This document shows, piece by piece, positions 7,809-14,882 of a DNA stretch of 28,425 bases (position 1 is the first letter of the stretch; every line of letters starts with the position of its first letter). The position numbers and the translations under genes were made by a program. Source of the DNA: Candidatus Saccharimonadota bacterium. Lineage in GTDB: Bacteria > Patescibacteriota > Saccharimonadia > Saccharimonadales > Saccharimonadaceae. The stretch is taken from positions 1 through 28,425 of the forward strand of contig JAQGGY010000013.1 of the NCBI GenBank assembly GCA_028289095.1, read 5' to 3'. A model generated the notes under the pieces. That model searched no databases. It had not been told where the DNA came from and saw only the letters and a list, made by a program, of their open reading frames with translations.

Positions 7809-8600
7809 TTATGCTTTAGCGATACTTGCCGTAGCGGCCAATAACGGTGATGACCGATTCCATAGCCAATAACTGGCTGCTTTGGCGGCGACACTCCCCC
7901 GCCATATCGCCATTGGATTTTGCCATTCAGTCGTCGTTACGGCACCTTCCGAGGCGATCACGATGTAGTCTTTGTGGAGTACCATAATCGTGCATGGATA
8001 CGTGATGGTAAATTTGTGCAGCGCTTCAACAAGTTGTGCTAGCTGCATGCTAAATGTTAATACTTTTGGGTAGTAGACGCTTTGAAATATTTTTTGTAGT
8101 TGGGCGAATGACACGACCAGTAGCGTATCTGGTCGCTCCACGATCGTGGATGAACTATTCTTTATCAGGTCGACGGCATCGCGCGTGATAGTTAATGGCC
8201 CAGCGTAATCTTTTAGGAAGTTTTCGTATAGAATTGCCGTTTCGCTATTGCGACCTGCATCACCCGCTAGTAAAACGCCCGTTGCCCATGCGCCAATTGC
8301 TTCCATTTCGATATGTGCATCGCGCGCCAAGCTACCTGATGGATTTGTTGCTCCAAATAATACATCAGTCATAATGCTTGGAATTGTCTTTTTCAAGACA
8401 TCTGGCAATAGGACGCGTACTTCACCGACGCCGCTTGCCGAGGCGACGCCATACGCCTCCCCTACGCCTGCAAACCCTAGCTTATTGCCGCCAATAATAC
8501 CCATGCGGCCCGCTTGTGAGCGCTGTTCGGGTTTGTTCCATTCCGCGTCCGGATACAGCGGTTTATTGCTGGTTTGTTTTTTCCAGTATGTATTGTCCAA
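7809..8600 (-). CDS. Ribokinase-like / NAD(P)H-hydrate dehydratase (NnrD)-like protein, probably degenerate
   Basis: The 263-residue protein resembles the C-terminal domain family of YjeF (ADP/ATP-dependent NAD(P)H-hydrate dehydratase), which repairs hydrated NAD(P)H. The visible similarity is GIIGGNKLGFAGVGEAYG followed by ASGVGEVRVLLPD. In the family this is the 'G..gG...y.GAa.laa..al..GaGlv.v..p' region. GVLLAGDAGRNSETA matches the place of the phosphate-binding GPGLG loop. Two family hallmarks are missing. The HPGE-like motif is replaced near LTFSMQLAQLVEAL. The C-terminal GtGD catalytic Asp is absent where IWRGSVAAKAA would align. It may be inactive or have changed function. The start is the TTG at 8600, with AAAGGA 9 nt upstream. 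It overlaps the end of the HAD gene by 38 nt, which indicates a shared mRNA. Confidence 0.6.
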   Translation of the reverse strand: MDNTYWKKQTSNKPLYPDAEWNKPEQRSQAGRMGIIGGNKLGFAGVGEAYGVASASGVGEVRVLLPDVLKKTIPSIMTDVLFGATNPSGSLARDAHIEMEAIGAWATGVLLAGDAGRNSETAILYENFLKDYAGPLTITRDAVDLIKNSSSTIVERPDTLLVVSFAQLQKIFQSVYYPKVLTFSMQLAQLVEALHKFTITYPCTIMVLHKDYIVIASEGAVTTTEWQNPMAIWRGSVAAKAASYWLWNRSSPLLAATASIAKA

Positions 8601-9300
8601 GATTTGGTTCCTTTACTAGTTCAAAACTGGCATTTTTGCGTTCGATGACAATTTTCCATCCGTTTTCTAAGGCTTTTGCTAGCAATTCGTGCGTTGGATT
8701 AAACGCGATCGGGTTTTCAACCATCGCCAGCATACTGCTGTCACCATTACTGTCACCTACTGCGTAACTGTCCTGAAGGGTTAAATTATATTCTTCCATC
8801 AGTCGTTCAATAATTTTATCTTTGCCGGTATGTGTTTTCGTGACGTTACCAGTAAAATATTCGCTACCACGTTCCCATTCTTGGCCGACCCATGCATCAA
8901 ACCCGTAGCGCTTGGCAAATGGTTCGACAAGCTCTTTCTGCGATCCACTGATAGCAATCGTCATATATCCCTGTTCCTGTAGGTCTCGCAATAGATTACG
9001 CGTGTATACATAGACGTTCTCGGCTTTTTCTTCAAGGACGCGGTGAGCTGCTTCGTCATAGTCGCTATGTCGAAGTTTTGTCAGATATGAATCCATCCCC
9101 CCTACCATAATCGTTTCAAACTCTTCGAAAGCGTTACCATGCACACGGTGGCGCCATTCGCGGTGTTTTAGGGTCGTTTCTTCACCAAGGTCAGTCGGCA
9201 AAACACCCATTTTGTACAATTCATAAAAAACTTCTCGGTATAACCCGCTACGAAATAGTGTTCCGTCAATATCAAAGGCTGCAAATTTTTGCTTTGTCAT
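8563..9300 (-). CDS. HAD-superfamily hydrolase, SerB-like (subfamily IB)
   Basis: This is a 245-residue phosphatase-type HAD protein. Motif I is FDIDGTLF (D10 nucleophile, D12 acid). Motif II is AISGS (about 116-120). The conserved Lys is in THTGKDK (about 160-162). Motif IV is VGDSNGDSSML with D183 and D187. The helical cap between motifs I and II and the SGS...GDSxxD arrangement fit the subfamily IB group, which includes phosphoserine phosphatase. The substrate cannot be told from sequence. I chose ATG 9300 because TACAAT with an upstream TGa lies at 9313-9308, 7 nt before it. The longer reading from 9336 would begin upstream of that -10. It is divergent from the 9382 gene and overlaps the following NnrD-like gene. 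Confidence 0.85.
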   Translation of the reverse strand: MTKQKFAAFDIDGTLFRSGLYREVFYELYKMGVLPTDLGEETTLKHREWRHRVHGNAFEEFETIMVGGMDSYLTKLRHSDYDEAAHRVLEEKAENVYVYTRNLLRDLQEQGYMTIAISGSQKELVEPFAKRYGFDAWVGQEWERGSEYFTGNVTKTHTGKDKIIERLMEEYNLTLQDSYAVGDSNGDSSMLAMVENPIAFNPTHELLAKALENGWKIVIERKNASFELVKEPNLGQYILEKTNQQ

Positions 9301-9307
9301 GTATTTT

Positions 9308-9313
9308 ATTGTA
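9308..9313 (-). promoter_or_regulatory. Extended -10 box of the HAD gene
   Basis: TGaTACAAT on the minus strand, 7 nt before the ATG at 9300. Confidence 0.55.
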
Positions 9314-9366
9314 TCACTGTCTGTCGATAAATACACTTGACCGGTATTGTAATTAGTATTCGCTGC

Positions 9367-9372
9367 TATACT
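9367..9372 (+). promoter_or_regulatory. Extended -10 box of the 9382 gene
   Basis: TGcTATACT, 9 nt before the ATG at 9382. With the HAD promoter it forms an 81-bp divergent promoter region. Confidence 0.55.
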
Positions 9373-9381
9373 ACTGGATAT

Positions 9382-9768
9382 ATGGAGTTTAATGACAAGC
9401 GAGTGAACGATGAATTAGCGAGCCAATTCGAGATCGTCTTGCAAGATGACCAAGAACATGCGGCAGTCGTGACCGCCATGCGAAAGCTCGCTATTAGTGC
9501 TATGACGGGTGAGTGCGCAACTGTTACGCCCAAAACTGCAGATGAACTGTTGCGGTATCTATCCCTCGACTTCGCTTCTCAATGTCATCAAACGACGACC
9601 TTTGCACAGGCCCTTAGTTTTGCGCGGTTAGTGCAGCACGGCGCGGTGGGTCTGCCAAGTGACGAACGGGCACTTGCACTAAGTATCGCAAATGCAATTG
9701 AACTAGAAGTACTAGTACGTAATATGTTAGATCAATCTGGCGACATTCAGCCTGACGATTTCAAATAA
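9382..9768 (+). CDS. Hypothetical protein, mostly helical
   Basis: I do not recognise this 128-residue protein. It has no signal peptide or membrane helix, is acidic (MEFNDKRVNDELASQFE at the start, GDIQPDDFK at the end), and appears alpha-helical throughout. A C-terminal stretch, ALSIANAIELEVLVRNMLDQ, could form an amphipathic helix or coiled coil. The ATG at 9382 lies 9 nt after an extended -10. The longer reading from 9337 begins upstream of that promoter. Its TAA stop abuts the stop of the convergent exonuclease gene: bases 9766-9771 read TAATTA, which gives a TAA stop on each strand. Confidence 0.65.
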   Translation: MEFNDKRVNDELASQFEIVLQDDQEHAAVVTAMRKLAISAMTGECATVTPKTADELLRYLSLDFASQCHQTTTFAQALSFARLVQHGAVGLPSDERALALSIANAIELEVLVRNMLDQSGDIQPDDFK

Positions 9769-10563
9769 TTATTCGATGACAATACTGACTGGGCAGTGAT
9801 CAGATCCCATGACCTGTGCATGGATTGACGCTTCTTTGACGCGGTTTTGCAAGCTGTCAGACACTAGGACATAATCGATGCGCCACCCAACGTTGCGGGC
9901 GCGTGAGTTTGCCCAGTGCGTCCACCAAGTATAATTGCCGCCTTCTTTGTTGAACATGCGAAATGTGTCGACAAAGCCTGCAGACAAGATATTATCAATG
10001 CCTTCCCGCTCTTCGTTCGTAAAGCCATGCTTGCCGACGTTCGCTGCCGGATTAGCTAGGTCAAGTTCGGTATGTGCGACGTTCAGGTCGCCGCAAAATA
10101 TCACCGGTTTCTTCTCTTCGCGGCGCTTCATGTATTTCAAAAATGCCGGGTCCCACTGTTTGTGGCGCAGTGCTAATCGGGTTAAGTCACCTTTGCTGTT
10201 GGGCGTGTAGACGGTTGTCAGGTAGAAATCATCGAATTCTAACGTCATAACGCGACCTTCGTCTGACGGATCGCCATATTCGTCACTATCTAGTGTATAT
10301 TCGTCGATCAAGCCTTCTGGTAGGCCGTATGATACGTTTAACGGTGCGATTTTTGTCCAGATGGCCGTGCCAGAGTAGCCTGCACGCTTTGCTGAATACC
10401 AATATTTTTCATATTCAGGATATGCGATGTCCAATTGTGCTTCATGGGCTTTGATTTCCTGAAAACAAATGACGTCCGGTTGTTCGTTTTTGATAAATTC
10501 AGCAAGCGCACCTTTTTTCTCGACTGCGCGGATTCCGTTAACATTCCAGGAGTAAATCTTCAT
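9769..10563 (-). CDS. xth: Exodeoxyribonuclease III / AP endonuclease
   Basis: This is a Mg2+-dependent base-excision-repair enzyme that cuts 5' to abasic sites and removes 3' blocks. The 264 residues match the full family length. The start is MKIYSWNVNGIRA. The metal ligand Glu36 is in ICFQEIK. GYSGTAIW, YTPNSKGDLTRL (conserved Tyr/Asn), GDLNVAHTELD (Asp and Asn of the active site), the substrate-contact segment FTNEER, WRIDYVLVS and GSDHCPV (catalytic His256) follow. All expected residues are present. The ATG follows TGgTATAAT by 6 nt with no Shine-Dalgarno, so the mRNA is probably leaderless. Confidence 0.96.
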   Translation of the reverse strand: MKIYSWNVNGIRAVEKKGALAEFIKNEQPDVICFQEIKAHEAQLDIAYPEYEKYWYSAKRAGYSGTAIWTKIAPLNVSYGLPEGLIDEYTLDSDEYGDPSDEGRVMTLEFDDFYLTTVYTPNSKGDLTRLALRHKQWDPAFLKYMKRREEKKPVIFCGDLNVAHTELDLANPAANVGKHGFTNEEREGIDNILSAGFVDTFRMFNKEGGNYTWWTHWANSRARNVGWRIDYVLVSDSLQNRVKEASIHAQVMGSDHCPVSIVIE

Positions 10564-10569
10564 CTATCA

Positions 10570-10575
10570 ATTATA
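10570..10575 (-). promoter_or_regulatory. Extended -10 box of xth
   Basis: TGgTATAAT on the minus strand, 6 nt before the start codon. Confidence 0.65.
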
Positions 10576-10656
10576 CCATGCGGCCTCGTTGACGACTGTG
10601 ATGCAAGATGTTATTTTTGTACTTAGTCATGGTGTTGATCTAGTGAAGGAGTGACC

Positions 10657-11052
10657 ATGGGCATTGCAGAAAACAGGACAGTTAGCGAACTCGATGCTGG
10701 CCTCAAAGTGTTGAAGGCATTCATCGAGGAAAGCGGCATTGGTCAACAGACAGTTGATCGTGAACTTGTCACTGACACTGAATACGAATTTACAATCTAT
10801 ACCACACTGCCTAAACTGCGTAATCAGCGGCAAGCAGAAATGGAAAAGTATGTCGTTAAGATTGCCGCGGGTAGTAAACTTTACTTTCTGACGCGCACCG
10901 ATGCAGGTAGGGTAAAGAGTAGTGATTTTATCGTGAAAGACGGTGATATTGCATGGAAAATCGATACCTACGCTAAAAGCGTACGACGTTTACGTCATAA
11001 TATTGGCGCTAAAGTTATCCGTCCCCTCCCTAAATCCAAAACACAGGAGTGA
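10657..11052 (+). CDS. Hypothetical small protein
   Basis: Family not recognised. The 131 residues are soluble and mixed alpha/beta. An N-terminal helix (ELDAGLKVLKAFIEESG) is followed by strands such as YEFTIYTTLP, EKYVVKIAAGSKLYFLTR and IAWKIDTYAK. The C-terminus is basic (SVRRLRHNIGAKVIRPLPKSK) and could contact nucleic acid; that is only charge-based. The ATG at 10657 is chosen over the GTG at 10651 because AAGGAG (10646-10651) sits at the ideal 5-nt spacing. A 15-bp terminator shared with convergent smpB follows. It uses TGA as stop. Confidence 0.7.
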   Translation: MGIAENRTVSELDAGLKVLKAFIEESGIGQQTVDRELVTDTEYEFTIYTTLPKLRNQRQAEMEKYVVKIAAGSKLYFLTRTDAGRVKSSDFIVKDGDIAWKIDTYAKSVRRLRHNIGAKVIRPLPKSKTQE

Positions 11053-11074
11053 TAATTACGCTCTTGCCATGACT

Positions 11075-11108
11075 AATACCCGGTAGCGATCATTCGCTAC
11101 CGGGTATT
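11075..11108. terminator. Bidirectional terminator between the 10657 gene and smpB
   Basis: A perfect 15-bp stem (AATACCCGGTAGCGA with its complement) surrounds a TCAT loop. It is followed by TCATTTT on the plus strand and sits between two convergent genes. Confidence 0.85.
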
Positions 11109-11113
11109 TCATT

Positions 11114-11590
11114 TTATGCGTGTTTGATTGCCCGGTTACTTTCGCGTTCTTGATCGCGACGTTTCAAAGTTTCGCGTTTGTCGTAATTCTTTTTACCTTT
11201 GCCTAGTGCGATGACGACTTTGATAAATTTCCCTGCTGTTAGGAGCCGCGTCGGTACGATAGTTAAACCGGTTTTCTTTTTAGACGCTAATGTGTCAATT
11301 TGTTTGCGGCTGGCGAGTAGTTTTCGCGGTTCGGTGTCGATAGTGCGCGCTGCTGGATCGCCTTTTTTATTGATTTTCATGCTGAAACTGGCGTTATTCA
11401 GCCACAGCTCATTATTTCGAATTGTCACGAATGATCCTTTCAGCTGAATGTGTCCGTCGCGTGCGGCGCGGACTTCGGGACCTGTCAAAACTAACCCGGC
11501 AACGATTTCGTCACCCAGTTCGTAATCAAACCGAGCACGACGATTAACGATCGCTTTCGGTGCTGTAACTGGTTTCTTTTTTTGTCCCAT
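11114..11590 (-). CDS. smpB: SsrA-binding protein SmpB
   Basis: SmpB binds tmRNA and brings it to stalled ribosomes for trans-translation. The 158 residues match the family length. Visible marks are NRRARFDYEL near the N-terminus, GLVLTGPEVRAARDGHIQLKGSFV (the conserved 'G..L.GtEvKSlR.g...l.ds...i' block) and LWLNNASF. The basic tail GKKNYDKRETLKRRDQERE becomes helical on the ribosome. The start ATG follows TGcTATAAT (11607-11602) by 11 nt. No tmRNA gene is visible in this window. Confidence 0.96.
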   Translation of the reverse strand: MGQKKKPVTAPKAIVNRRARFDYELGDEIVAGLVLTGPEVRAARDGHIQLKGSFVTIRNNELWLNNASFSMKINKKGDPAARTIDTEPRKLLASRKQIDTLASKKKTGLTIVPTRLLTAGKFIKVVIALGKGKKNYDKRETLKRRDQERESNRAIKHA

Positions 11591-11601
11591 AACTGCAGGT
11601 T

Positions 11602-11607
11602 ATTATA
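11602..11607 (-). promoter_or_regulatory. Extended -10 box of smpB
   Basis: TGcTATAAT on the minus strand, 11 nt before the start codon. Confidence 0.6.
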
Positions 11608-11662
11608 GCATATTCGACCTCAGTAAAATGCAGCCGCTAGAAAACACATAGAAATGAATGAT

Positions 11663-11712
11663 GCCCGTACGGCCCGGTCTTGACACTTGTGTGTCGACCG
11701 GGCTGTACGGGC
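11663..11712 (-). terminator. Very long GC-rich hairpin after the 11726 gene (likely terminator)
   Basis: The outer arms GCCCGTACGGCCCGGTC and GACCGGGCTGTACGGGC pair over 17 positions with one G-U. An inner GACAC/GTGTC stem with loop TTGT extends it to about 22 bp, with only a 2-nt bulge. It lies just after the stop of the 11726 gene. On the minus strand it is followed by a weak T-rich run (ATCATTCATTTC), not a clean U-tract. Confidence 0.6.
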
Positions 11713-11725
11713 GTGTGGATGGGGT

Positions 11726-12151
11726 TTAGAGTTCAGGGAGCCCGAAAGGAAAATTGTTCCTGTCGAGGGTTCTTAAATGCTTGGCATGTTCGGGGTTGTT
11801 GCCTACAATCACGCCACCGTCGCGCGTAACAACAAGCAGTGCATTCATTAGGTTGGTTACCCGGAGTTCGTTGCTCGCCTTCCGAAGGTCTTTGCTTGTA
11901 AATCCAAAGTGAGCGACGGCGACTTCACGAGCTTTTGCTCTTTGCATTGTCCAAACTCTCTGGTCTGGCGCTATTGTGACGAGTTCGGTTTCGGCAGGGC
12001 TGGCTGCGGCTCGCTTGCTAGTTGATTTGGCGCTTCCGCCAAAAACGTGTCCCATTTCGCGTGGTTGCATGAAAGCGTCTGTTGGATTCTTCCATTCCCT
12101 CTCTTGTTTTGAAGTTACAGTGGCATCTGGGGTTTTCTTATCCTTTTCCAC
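11726..12151 (-). CDS. Hypothetical protein
   Basis: Family not recognised. The 141-residue protein has a charged, Ser/Ala/Lys-rich and probably disordered N-terminal half (to about residue 55). A compact C-terminal half follows with VWTMQRAKAREVAVAHFGFTS, LRVTNLMNALLVVTRDGGVIVG and a closing RTLDRNNFPFG segment. I chose the GTG at 12151 because CATAAT lies at 12164-12159, 7 nt upstream, and because a longer reading would run antisense into pyrH. It is divergent from pyrH with 73 bp between starts. A very long hairpin follows its stop. Confidence 0.65.
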   Translation of the reverse strand: MEKDKKTPDATVTSKQEREWKNPTDAFMQPREMGHVFGGSAKSTSKRAAASPAETELVTIAPDQRVWTMQRAKAREVAVAHFGFTSKDLRKASNELRVTNLMNALLVVTRDGGVIVGNNPEHAKHLRTLDRNNFPFGLPEL

Positions 12152-12158
12152 AACCCCT

Positions 12159-12164
12159 ATTATG
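12159..12164 (-). promoter_or_regulatory. -10 box of the 11726 gene
   Basis: CATAAT on the minus strand, 7 nt before the GTG start. It suggests a leaderless GTG mRNA. Confidence 0.45.
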
Positions 12165-12212
12165 CTACTTAAATTTATACTTGGCAATAATGGCGATCCG
12201 ACTGGCGACGAG

Positions 12213-12218
12213 TATACT
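12213..12218 (+). promoter_or_regulatory. -10 box of pyrH
   Basis: TATACT, 6 nt before the pyrH ATG. Confidence 0.55.
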
Positions 12219-12224
12219 AGGGGC

Positions 12225-12926
12225 ATGTATAAACGTATTCTATTGAAATTATCAGGTGAACAACTACAGGGACAATTTGACGGTGGATTTGACGCCGACC
12301 GCGCGGCATGGATTGCCGAGGAAATTAAAAAAGCGCAAGGCGCCGAGATTATTATCATGATCGGTGGCGGTAATTATGCCCGTGGTGCGCAATTGGCTGG
12401 CAAAGGTGTCCAGCGTGTGACCGCTGACAATATTGGTATGATGGCGACGATTATGAATGCTGTCGCGCTGACCGACGTCTTTAACAGTAATGGCCTAACC
12501 GCTCGTGCACTGACGAATCTGACATTAGATCAAGTAGCAGATCAGTTTACGCACCGCCGTGCACTTTCGCATCTATCAAAGGGTCGCGTCGTGATCGTTG
12601 CAGGCGGTATTGGCCGCCCCTACCTAACGACAGATACGGCTGCAGTCAGTCTGGCATTGGAACTGGAATGTGACGCGATTTTGAAAGCAACCAAAGTCGA
12701 CGGCATCTACGATAGCGATCCAGCGCAAAACCCGAACGCACAAAAGATCACTACGATCAGTCATCAGCAGGCCTTAGAGCAACCAGATATAAAAATCATG
12801 GACAAAGCGGCGCTTGGTCTAGCGACCGAACACGATCAGGCGCTGGTTGTATTTGAATTATTGAAACCCGACAATATCGCCAAAGCCATCGCTGGCGAGT
12901 CAATTGGCACCACAATCAAGTCGTAG
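12225..12926 (+). CDS. pyrH: UMP kinase
   Basis: This bacterial UMP kinase phosphorylates UMP to UDP with ATP for pyrimidine nucleotide synthesis; the family is hexameric and of the amino-acid-kinase fold. The 233 residues match the usual length. Marks are YKRILLKLSGEQLQG (phosphate-binding Lys and the G-E of 'LSGE'), IIIMIGGGNYARG, DNIGMMATIMNA, GGIGRPYLTTDTAA and LKATKVDGIYDSDP. Longer in-frame readings upstream run antisense through the divergent gene. The ATG at 12225 begins the conserved domain and lies 6 nt after TATACT. The usual neighbours tsf and frr are not adjacent here. Confidence 0.96.
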   Translation: MYKRILLKLSGEQLQGQFDGGFDADRAAWIAEEIKKAQGAEIIIMIGGGNYARGAQLAGKGVQRVTADNIGMMATIMNAVALTDVFNSNGLTARALTNLTLDQVADQFTHRRALSHLSKGRVVIVAGGIGRPYLTTDTAAVSLALELECDAILKATKVDGIYDSDPAQNPNAQKITTISHQQALEQPDIKIMDKAALGLATEHDQALVVFELLKPDNIAKAIAGESIGTTIKS

Positions 12927-12948
12927 CGGCTGCTTCATCTGTAATACA

Positions 12949-12977
12949 TTGACAAAAAAGTATTTTTGATGTATAAT
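12949..12977 (+). promoter_or_regulatory. Consensus sigma-70-type promoter (TTGACA-17-TATAAT)
   Basis: An exact TTGACA (12949-12954), a 17-nt spacer and an exact TATAAT (12972-12977). It is the only fully consensus promoter I see in the window. Its predicted start at about 12984 falls on a short ORF (12983-13033), upstream of the membrane-protein gene. Confidence 0.85.
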
Positions 12978-12982
12978 AGAAT

Positions 12983-13033
12983 ATGAAGATACTTCTATAT
13001 AGTTTTTATAGTTGCGTCATCGTTCCTGTTTAA
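12983..13033 (+). CDS. Possible leader peptide (16 codons)
   Basis: The reading frame MKILLYSFYSCVIVPV begins 5 nt after the consensus -10 and ends at TAA 13031-13033. The spacing matches the leaderless pattern used by many genes here. The peptide is hydrophobic. It may be translated as a leader for the membrane-protein gene 31 nt downstream, or it may be chance. No repeat of one regulatory amino acid is present. Confidence 0.35.
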   Translation: MKILLYSFYSCVIVPV

Positions 13034-13064
13034 CCCGATTTTTCTACCCGAGAGTAGGTGCCCG

Positions 13065-13763
13065 TTGGGCGGTAAGCTGAAATTCATGTCGATACTCGCT
13101 TTGATGGTCTTCGTTCTGTACCCGTGGCTATCCCTTGCGACAACTAGTGGCAATGGTGTGTTGGCATTCATCCTCGCCTGGGTCGCGTCACCTATCATCT
13201 TCCCAATACTCGCCTTTATGCTTGAAGCAGGCAGAGTCGAAGATGGTGGTCGTGGCACGTCCCTACGCGAAGTGGTTAAGAATGTCTTTGACACCAAAAT
13301 CCAGGCAAAGTCGTTCGTTTACGGCGACACAATCATCCTGCCGTTTGCATTTTTCATTGCGGCGGACAAGTGGAGCCAGATGAGCTTCAAGGGTGAGCTG
13401 ATGATCGGCTGGTTCATCGCCGGTTGGATCGTAGGCATTGCCGCTGGATTTGGATTCCACTTCATTATCGACAAGCCCGGTTACAAAAAACTGGGTCACA
13501 TCGCCAGCCTGGATTCGCCGACGAAGTTGTTTCATGACTTCGTCACGTACCCTGTGTTGTTCGGCGGATTGTTCTATGCGTTCTTCCCGCTGCTTTTTGC
13601 AACAGGGCTGAACCTGCACACTATCTTGATCCTCGCCGCGGTTGCCTTTTGGGGCTACCTTGGCATCAAGGTTGATGGTGGCAATGCCAAAGAGCTCGTT
13701 CCGTGGGGTCACCCACACTACGACTGGAAAGAATACGGAATCAAGAAAAAACGAGTTAGTTGA
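13065..13763 (+). CDS. Hypothetical integral membrane protein, about six helices
   Basis: Family not recognised. The 232-residue protein has likely membrane helices at about 8-27, 30-52, 86-102, 112-135, 157-178 and 180-200. A polar loop between helices 2 and 3 carries EDGGRGTSLREVVKNVFDTK. The C-terminal tail is polar and aromatic (VPWGHPHYDWKEYGIKKK). No transporter or enzyme motif is clear. The start is uncertain. TTG 13065 sits in a small GCCC-GTT-GGGC hairpin with AGGTG upstream; ATG 13086 (FMSILALM) is the alternative. It has a consensus promoter, an 80-nt leader with a possible 16-codon leader ORF, and its own terminator. Confidence 0.7.
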   Translation: MGGKLKFMSILALMVFVLYPWLSLATTSGNGVLAFILAWVASPIIFPILAFMLEAGRVEDGGRGTSLREVVKNVFDTKIQAKSFVYGDTIILPFAFFIAADKWSQMSFKGELMIGWFIAGWIVGIAAGFGFHFIIDKPGYKKLGHIASLDSPTKLFHDFVTYPVLFGGLFYAFFPLLFATGLNLHTILILAAVAFWGYLGIKVDGGNAKELVPWGHPHYDWKEYGIKKKRVS

Positions 13764-13772
13764 ACAGGAATC

Positions 13773-13822
13773 AACCGCCCAAGTTCGTATCGCAGCCAGC
13801 GATAACGAACGGGCGGTTTTTC
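13773..13822 (+). terminator. Intrinsic terminator after the 13065 gene
   Basis: AACCGCCC pairs with GGGCGGTT, and inner GTTCGT/ACGAAC and ATCGC/GCGAT stems extend it. TTTTT follows at once. Confidence 0.9.
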
Positions 13823-13830
13823 CTTTGTGG

Positions 13831-13836
13831 TAAACT
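13831..13836 (+). promoter_or_regulatory. Extended -10 box of the first glycosyltransferase gene
   Basis: TGgTAAACT, 11 nt before the ATG at 13848 and just after the previous terminator. Confidence 0.5.
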
Positions 13837-13847
13837 AATGGCAGTTT

Positions 13848-14870
13848 ATGAATAATAAAATTCGCGTTAATATGGTGTCCGAAAGTGACATCTCGGTTCA
13901 AGGGCATGGCGTCCACACTGCGTATGATGAAATGGCATCAGCGCTGGAGCGACGCGATGACGTTGTGGTGATCCGCGGCAAATTTGGCGAGCAAGTTGAT
14001 TGTGATGTCATTCATTTGCATACGTTTGGTATGCATGCATGGCGAAAAATGGCCCAGATTGGTCCACGAAAAGTCGTTTCGGCTCACGTGGTACCCGCAT
14101 CATTAGTGGGGTCAATAATCCTAGCGAAATACTGGCTTTTCGCTGCGCGATGGTTTTTGCGGTGGTACTATAATCGTGCCGACAAGGTATTAGCTGTTTC
14201 AGGTATGGTCGCTAGGACGCTACATGATGAACTGCGCGTACCCAAACGCAAAATCGAAGTATTCTACAATACTATCGACATGGAACGATACATTACGACC
14301 GATAAACAAAAGGTTGATGCGCGAAAAAAACTCGGCATCAAACCAAATGATTTCGTCGTGTTGGGTAATGGGCAGGTGCAGCCGCGCAAGCGTCTGGACG
14401 TGTTTATTCAAATGGCACTTGACCTGCCTGACGTCACTTTTATTTGGATTGGCGGAATCCCCTTCAAGCAATTGGGCGCGGATTATGCGCACATGCATCA
14501 GATGATGACAGACGCGCCTAAAAACGTCACTATAACAGATGTGATTCCTCATGATGATGTATTTGATTATTATGCAGCTGCCGACGTTTTTTGTTTGCCC
14601 GCCGAGCAAGAAAACCATCCGATGTGCGTACTAGAAGCCGCAGGTGCAGGGCTGCCGATCGTATTGCGGGATATTCCCGAATACAACGATACGTTCGCTG
14701 GTGATGCTATCCGTTGCCAGGACGATGACTTTGCAGTTGCTATTACAAAATTACGGACTGACGCGCATTTTTACAAGCAACAACAGCGAAAAACGAAAGC
14801 GATTGCCAAGCGCTATGACAGTAACGAAGCCGCAGCCAAACTCGTCAAAATGTATAAGCAGCTGGTATAA
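13848..14870 (+). CDS. Glycosyltransferase, GT4/GT-B fold
   Basis: This 340-residue GT-B enzyme transfers a sugar from a nucleotide donor. The N-terminal domain has GHGVHTAYDEMASAL (the Gly-rich loop with a following helix) and CDVIHLHTFG. The C-terminal donor-binding domain has VVLGNGQVQPRKRLDVFI (the basic R/K pair that binds diphosphate) and then ADVFCLPAEQENHPMCVLEAA (about 245-265), the E-x7-E motif of the family. It is somewhat short for GT4. A hydrophobic stretch at about 88-105 (SLVGSIILAKYWLFAARWFL) is the usual membrane-association region. The second glycosyltransferase gene starts 12 nt after its stop and carries its own -10 over that stop. The acceptor cannot be read from sequence. 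Membrane glycolipid synthesis is my inference. Confidence 0.88.
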   Translation: MNNKIRVNMVSESDISVQGHGVHTAYDEMASALERRDDVVVIRGKFGEQVDCDVIHLHTFGMHAWRKMAQIGPRKVVSAHVVPASLVGSIILAKYWLFAARWFLRWYYNRADKVLAVSGMVARTLHDELRVPKRKIEVFYNTIDMERYITTDKQKVDARKKLGIKPNDFVVLGNGQVQPRKRLDVFIQMALDLPDVTFIWIGGIPFKQLGADYAHMHQMMTDAPKNVTITDVIPHDDVFDYYAAADVFCLPAEQENHPMCVLEAAGAGLPIVLRDIPEYNDTFAGDAIRCQDDDFAVAITKLRTDAHFYKQQQRKTKAIAKRYDSNEAAAKLVKMYKQLV

Positions 14871-14871
14871 T
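14866..14871 (+). promoter_or_regulatory. Extended -10 box overlapping the stop codon of the first GT gene
   Basis: TGgTATAAT, 11 nt before the ATG at 14883. The TAA stop (14868-14870) is part of the box. Confidence 0.55.
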
Positions 14872-14882
14872 AAAAACATATT

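Noticed and set aside
11976..12224. In-frame upstream extension of pyrH by 83 codons.
   Set aside because: It is antisense to the 11726 gene, has no family similarity, and lies upstream of the pyrH -10. UMP kinase normally begins at the ATG 12225 motif.
12152..12358. Extension of the 11726 gene into pyrH on the minus strand.
   Set aside because: The extra residues are the antisense of the conserved pyrH start. The GTG at 12151 has a -10 at the expected distance.
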